A stretch of DNA of 9,529 bases from Firmicutes bacterium CAG:555 (GTDB taxonomy: Bacteria > Bacillota > Clostridia > Oscillospirales > Oscillospiraceae). The DNA lies in NCBI GenBank assembly GCA_000431075.1, contig HF986881.1, positions 1-9,529 on the forward strand, given 5' to 3'. Position 1 is the first letter of the stretch, and each line of letters begins with the position of its first letter. Shown here in pieces: positions 6,343 to 9,529 of this stretch. Position numbers and translations under genes: made by a program. The notes under the pieces were generated by a model. The model did no database searches. It was not told the origin of the DNA and saw only the letters and a program-made list of their open reading frames with translations.

Positions 6343-6448
6343 GATACTCAGAAACCTTCAATACCTGCTTTTTACGCTCCGCAGGCAGACACTGCAACAG
6401 AGGAGCGCCGCAGCCGCAATCTCTTACGGCGGCTGCCTTATGTTTCAT
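6290..6448 (-). CDS. Putative 52-aa leader ORF
   Basis: A short open frame starting ~36 nt after the predicted transcription start. The protein begins MKHKAAAVRDCGCGAPLL and ends SSKIEREIISR. It contains CGC and a further Cys, then a charged helical second half. No family was recognised and no good Shine-Dalgarno sequence precedes the ATG, so translation is uncertain. Codons 36-52 encode the 5' arms and part of the 3' arms of the terminator stem, and the TGA (6290-6292) falls between the inner and middle 3' arms. A ribosome reaching the stop would therefore cover the structure. Alternatives are a remnant of a lost gene, or chance. Confidence 0.4.
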   Translation of the reverse strand: MKHKAAAVRDCGCGAPLLQCLPAERKKQVLKVSEYQSRYIVSSKIEREIISR

Positions 6449-6490
6449 TTCAGATATTCAGTTATGGGCTCTGCTATGAGAGCAGAATAT

Positions 6491-6520
6491 AGTATAGCAT
6501 ATAGAACGTTTGTTTGTCAA
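6491..6520 (-). promoter_or_regulatory. Strong near-consensus promoter at the right end of the IME
   Basis: Minus strand: perfect -35 TTGACA (6515-6520), 18-bp spacer, -10 TATACT (6491-6496), with TG one base upstream (extended -10). Expected start near 6484. The first transcribed bases can form TCTGCT/AGCAGA (6470-6486). It lies just inside the proposed right att repeat and fires into the element. It is the best candidate for driving the leader and, after readthrough, the mobilization operon. Confidence 0.8.
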
Positions 6521-6529
6521 TGCGTTTCC

Positions 6530-6537
6530 GAAACGGT
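6530..6537. repeat. Proposed right attachment-site repeat
   Basis: GAAACGGT, matching 1636-1643. Here it is part of a short palindrome, CGTTTC-C-GAAACG (6523-6535). It lies between the IME's right-end promoter and the 3' flank of the surface-protein gene. See the left copy for the shared context. Confidence 0.5.
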
Positions 6538-6635
6538 TTGAACATTTCTCCGGAGATTGGGAAATACGATCTGATTTATCCTGTGACAGAGCAAGGCGTC
6601 TACCGTTTCCGATAGCCGCCCGTGATTAGAATATT

Positions 6636-9386
6636 TTATCTGTTGTACTTTTTCTTTCTGCTGACAACCGTTGTACCAATGGCAGCACCGCCGCTGACAA
6701 GCAGCAGGGCAATCCACAAAGCAAGGTTGCTTGTGTCGCCGGTCTGGGGAGATTTGGAATCGTCTTTCAGCTTTGCCGTTACGGTGTCGGCTTTTTTGAT
6801 TTCCTTTGTACCGTCCTTGTCGCTGAAATACTTGCCACAACCTTCGCAGTACCAATACTCGATATTGCCCTCGGTGGTCTTGGTCGCCGCCTTTGTCGGG
6901 AAGTGCTTTAAGTTGGTGTGGTTCTTCGGATCAAGCTCACCGTATTCCGCACCGCAGACCTCGCACTTTGCCTTGTCCTTGCAGGTCGCTTTCCCGCCGG
7001 TGTGGTCGTTTTGAATCGTAACGATCTTTTCTGCTTTGATTGCAAAACCGTCCGCTGTTTCCGCATGAACCGCTACCTTAAAGCTGTTTTCTTCGACAGG
7101 ATAGCCGGAAGAAGCAAGTTCAACCGTATAGTTGCCGTTTTCAAGCGTTGCTGTAAGATCGCCGCCGATCTTTTCAAACTCATAGCCTGTGGTAATGAGT
7201 TTGCATCCCTCTGGGAGTGTAAAGCCGAAGATATAATCCTGCGTCCGGCAAACCCTGTCTGCACCGCTGATCACGATTTCGGGAATAGGCTTTTTCGTTG
7301 TTTCGTTGCCGCAGAGCTTGCACTTCTGCCAATACTCGCCGTTTTCGCTCTGCCACTCGTAAGTGTGCCCATCAACTATTTCGATGTTTTTGGAGGTACT
7401 GATAAGAAAACCGTCGGCGGTGGTGGCATAGACGGTGAGCTTGAAGCTTGCCTCGGTCTTATCGTACCAATCGGCCTCAACCGTACCGTTGCACACGCCG
7501 TTATCAACTATAGCGGGGTTGCCGCTGCCGATCTGCGTGAATTCGTAGCCGAACTCAGGGTTTGTGCATCCATCTGGGAGGTTGAAAGTGAATGTGCAAT
7601 CTTGTGTCCGGCAGACCTTATCAGGAGCATTGAGCGTCAGTGCCGGGATAGGCTTTTTCTCTGTTTCAAAATCGCAATTGCTGCACTTTTGCCAATACTC
7701 ACCGTTTTCACTCTGCCAAATAAGTGCATGTCCCTTTTCGGGTATAGTTCCGCCGCACACCGTGCAGACGGCGGAATCCGTGCAGGTGGGCTGTGCCGTG
7801 CTGCCGGTATGGTCGCATTCCGACCACTTTGCTACAACGCGCACGTTTTCCGTGACGGGGACGGAGAAGTCGAACGCATTTTCGCCCACATACCAGCCGT
7901 CAAAGAGGTAGCCAGTTTTCGTGGGATCGTCCGGTCTGGTGGGCGTATTGCCCGGCTCCAGGAATTGCCATGCATAATGATATCTTGCGTGGTTGCTGTC
8001 TGCAAGGGTATAGTTCACTTCACATCCGCCCAAGCTGCCGCCCGCCGACATATAGCTACCGTAGTACATACCGCCTTTCACGACACCGCCCATGTTATAC
8101 AGACCGCTGTAAAATATGGTGGCAGGATAATTGGCGTCATCAGTCTGAATCGTTCCAAGATTAAACACCGCATAGCCGCCTCCGCGAACAACACCGGCAT
8201 TTGCATTCATGACAGCATTGGCTGCAACATACACATTGCCGCTGTTAGCCGGTATTGTGTCCCAGCTGGCTGTGCTGCTGTTGTTTTCAATCAACCCGCC
8301 GTACATATTTAATGTGCCGCTACCGTTAAGGCACAAGCCACCGCCCCTGTAAGCTTTGTTTTGAGCTATGCGTCCACCATACATATTGATTGTACCGCCG
8401 CTCTTTGTGTAAATCGCGCCGCCTTTGCCATTGCCGTTGTTGCCACTTATTTCGCCGCCGTAGATGTTCAAGGTGCTGGAGTTGTCCTCAAGCGCGATCG
8501 CACCGCCTCCGCCTTTTCCGGTTACGCTGCCGCCGGTAAATTTGCCTCCGAAAATATCTACGGTGCCTGTGTAGATATATATACCCATGCCGCCCCAGCC
8601 GTTGGTAGCGCATTTTATAACTCCGCTTTCACCGCAGTCACACAGCACAAGATGTCCGCTGTTTTTTACCTGGATTTTATTGGTGCCGTTGCTGGCATAC
8701 TCTTTGCCGTTCAGGCAGAGATACAGCGTGGTGCCGTCCACAACCAGGTTGGAATTGATGGTGGCGTTATCCGTCAGATACACATAGGCCTTTCCGTCTG
8801 TGTAGCTGATTGCGTCGGAGCCGTTCCACGGCTGATAGTCGGCGGCCTGATGGGTCGTGTGGCCGCCGACCGTGTTTTCACCGCCACAGATGCAGTGGGT
8901 GTGCGAACTCGCAGCCTGCGGCACGAAAGTAGCACCCGGCTCGCCGCTCAGCACCATAAGTATGGTAGCAGCGGCATCATAGCGGGTAAAATCAAGTACC
9001 GCGAAATCTTCATCAGAAAGCTGTACCTTCGCCTCGTCAATGGCTTCTAACTGCGCTTTCATGTCCGCCGCGTTATCTGCGCCGATTGTTTCAGATTCCG
9101 GCAGTGCGTTGATCAGTGCCTGCACGTCTGCTGCGGTGATGACCGGAGCGTCGTCGGACGTACCTGTCTGTCCGCTTTCTTCTGTGGCATGTTTCCCGCA
9201 GTTTTCTGCTAAAGCACCCTCTACGCCGCAGGCGGGGCACTCTGCGTTCATTGCTTCTGCCGTGCAGACCGTTTCGCAGGTGCATACAGGTGTTTCTTCC
9301 GTCTTGCCCTCAGCAAACGCCGTGGTCGGCAGAATGCAGAGCGCCATGCACAGAGCGAGCAGGATACTAAGTATTCGTTTCTTCAT
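6636..9386 (-). CDS. Large cell-wall-anchored surface protein (SPQTG)
   Basis: 916-residue surface protein. Signal peptide 1-25 (ends TTAFA). Cys-rich segment ~35-66. Helical module ~80-150 (ITAADVQALINALP...QLSDEDFAVLDF) common in Clostridia surface proteins. A parallel beta-helix ~200-450 has repeats such as LNIYGGEISGN, INMYGGRIAQN and LNMYGGLIENN. An InlB/Listeria-Bacteroides-type repeat follows at ~478-521 (TGYLFDGWYV...VVAKW). Two tandem ~120-residue modules occupy 553-672 and 673-794. CxxCG motifs recur through the C-terminal half. The anchor is SPQTG 879-883, a hydrophobic span ~888-908 and an RKKKYNR tail. (S/P)PxTG is the motif known for C. difficile sortase B, so a class-B-like sortase is probable in the host. 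ATG 9386 has GGAGG upstream and overlaps the stop of the preceding gene. Adhesion or glycan interaction is plausible; no enzyme domain is seen. Confidence 0.92.
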   Translation of the reverse strand: MKKRILSILLALCMALCILPTTAFAEGKTEETPVCTCETVCTAEAMNAECPACGVEGALAENCGKHATEESGQTGTSDDAPVITAADVQALINALPESETIGADNAADMKAQLEAIDEAKVQLSDEDFAVLDFTRYDAAATILMVLSGEPGATFVPQAASSHTHCICGGENTVGGHTTHQAADYQPWNGSDAISYTDGKAYVYLTDNATINSNLVVDGTTLYLCLNGKEYASNGTNKIQVKNSGHLVLCDCGESGVIKCATNGWGGMGIYIYTGTVDIFGGKFTGGSVTGKGGGGAIALEDNSSTLNIYGGEISGNNGNGKGGAIYTKSGGTINMYGGRIAQNKAYRGGGLCLNGSGTLNMYGGLIENNSSTASWDTIPANSGNVYVAANAVMNANAGVVRGGGYAVFNLGTIQTDDANYPATIFYSGLYNMGGVVKGGMYYGSYMSAGGSLGGCEVNYTLADSNHARYHYAWQFLEPGNTPTRPDDPTKTGYLFDGWYVGENAFDFSVPVTENVRVVAKWSECDHTGSTAQPTCTDSAVCTVCGGTIPEKGHALIWQSENGEYWQKCSNCDFETEKKPIPALTLNAPDKVCRTQDCTFTFNLPDGCTNPEFGYEFTQIGSGNPAIVDNGVCNGTVEADWYDKTEASFKLTVYATTADGFLISTSKNIEIVDGHTYEWQSENGEYWQKCKLCGNETTKKPIPEIVISGADRVCRTQDYIFGFTLPEGCKLITTGYEFEKIGGDLTATLENGNYTVELASSGYPVEENSFKVAVHAETADGFAIKAEKIVTIQNDHTGGKATCKDKAKCEVCGAEYGELDPKNHTNLKHFPTKAATKTTEGNIEYWYCEGCGKYFSDKDGTKEIKKADTVTAKLKDDSKSPQTGDTSNLALWIALLLVSGGAAIGTTVVSRKKKYNR
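7005..7730 (-). repeat. Tandem duplication of a ~120-residue surface module
   Basis: Two adjacent units within the surface protein (7730-7371 and 7370-7005). They share WQSENGEYWQKC, a following Cys, KKPIP, VCRTQD, LP.GC, GYEF..IG and TADGF in the same order. The ends are nearly identical while the central strands have diverged, suggesting duplication followed by selection on the shared ligand-like Cys and aromatic positions. Confidence 0.85.
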
Positions 9387-9529
9387 GTGGTTTCCTCCGT
9401 TTCTGAAATCAAGGGAGCTTCAATTTCCTGCAGTGAAAAATCGTAGCGCATCGCCAGCGTTTGGAACAAGGTATACATCACGCGCTCGGCAATCGAGCGG
9501 ATGTCCAGACGCTCGACGAAGCGAACCGT
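9383..9529 (-). CDS. C-terminal end of an unidentified gene (partial)
   Basis: An open frame enters from the window edge and runs 48 codons to TGA at 9383-9385, overlapping the surface-protein start (ATGA). The visible protein contains RFVERLDIRSIAERVMYTLFQ...YDFSLQEIEAP and ends ETEETT. It looks like an amphipathic helical C-terminus. There is no TM segment and no recognised family. The 4-nt overlap and the RBS inside its last codons argue for a real gene in an operon with the surface protein, giving translational coupling. The rest lies outside the window. Confidence 0.6.
   Translation of the reverse strand, partial: TVRFVERLDIRSIAERVMYTLFQTLAMRYDFSLQEIEAPLISETEETT

Larger units (their letters stand above)
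1636..6537 (-). mobile_element. Integrative mobilizable element, serine-recombinase type
   Basis: A compact ~4.9-kb element with a Tn4451/Tn1549-like mobility set on one strand: large serine recombinase, TnpW-like protein, HUH relaxase, MobC, candidate oriT and small leader genes. It has no coupling protein, type IV secretion genes or visible cargo. It should therefore excise by its own recombinase but need a co-resident conjugative element for transfer. The boundaries are inferred from the GAAACGGT direct repeat and from the break between mobility genes and secreted-protein genes. Joining the outer flanks gives an uninterrupted surface gene, its terminator, and the next surface gene. Gene content is certain; the ends could be off by tens of bases. 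Confidence 0.8.

Noticed and set aside
6410..6436. GCAGCCGC/GCGGCTGC hairpin inside the leader ORF
   Set aside because: Real 8-bp stem but no T-run or clear pairing partner. I treat it as part of the leader, not a separate terminator or riboswitch.
6918..8312. Long plus-strand open frame (464 codons) opposite the large surface-protein gene
   Set aside because: It is fully antisense to a gene with signal peptide, domain repeats and anchor. The translation shows no coherent domain; it is a composition shadow of the Gly/Cys-rich opposite strand.
1..9529. CRISPR array, tRNA/rRNA, IS element, resistance cargo
   Set aside because: No spaced direct-repeat array, no cloverleaf or rRNA sequence, no DDE transposase with terminal repeats and no recognisable resistance gene was seen.

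Overview
The window looks like chromosomal DNA of a Gram-positive, gut-type Clostridia species (Oscillospiraceae/Lachnospiraceae-like), carrying a small integrative mobilizable element (IME). The host assignment rests on three things. The surface proteins have Firmicutes-type signal peptides. One of them ends in an SPQTG sortase signal. The mobility genes are of the Tn4451/Tn1549 kind (large serine recombinase with DUF4368-like end, TnpW-like protein, MobC, HUH relaxase). Every gene I accept is on the minus strand, so the biological order runs from high to low coordinates.

Chromosomal part, upstream (9529-6538): the last 48 codons of an unidentified gene overlap, by ATGA, the start of a 916-residue wall-anchored surface protein. 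That protein has a signal peptide, a parallel beta-helix, an InlB-type repeat, two tandem copies of a ~120-residue module and an SPQTG-TM-KKK anchor.

IME (about 6537-1636, ~4.9 kb): a near-consensus promoter at the right end fires inward. It reads through a 52-codon leader ORF whose 3' half and stop codon lie inside a long stem-loop followed by a T-run. Next come an uncertain 94-codon ORF, a 103-residue conserved-looking ORF, a cluster of three hairpins that is a good oriT candidate, mobC, relaxase, TnpW-like protein and the large serine recombinase. mobC/relaxase overlap by 1 nt and relaxase/TnpW by 4 nt. The recombinase has its own predicted promoter embedded in a 12-bp dyad. An 8-bp direct repeat inside longer similar, partly palindromic sequence marks likely attL and attR.

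Chromosomal part, downstream (1635-1): a strong minus-strand terminator, then a promoter and a 469-residue secreted protein with an Ig-like region, Cys-pair repeats and two fibronectin-type-III-like domains. I infer that before insertion the terminator belonged to the large surface-protein gene, and that the IME now separates them.

No antibiotic-resistance or other obvious cargo gene is present. The most interesting part is the leader/attenuator arrangement at the right end, which could gate expression of the whole mobilization operon. The regulatory model is inference from sequence layout only.
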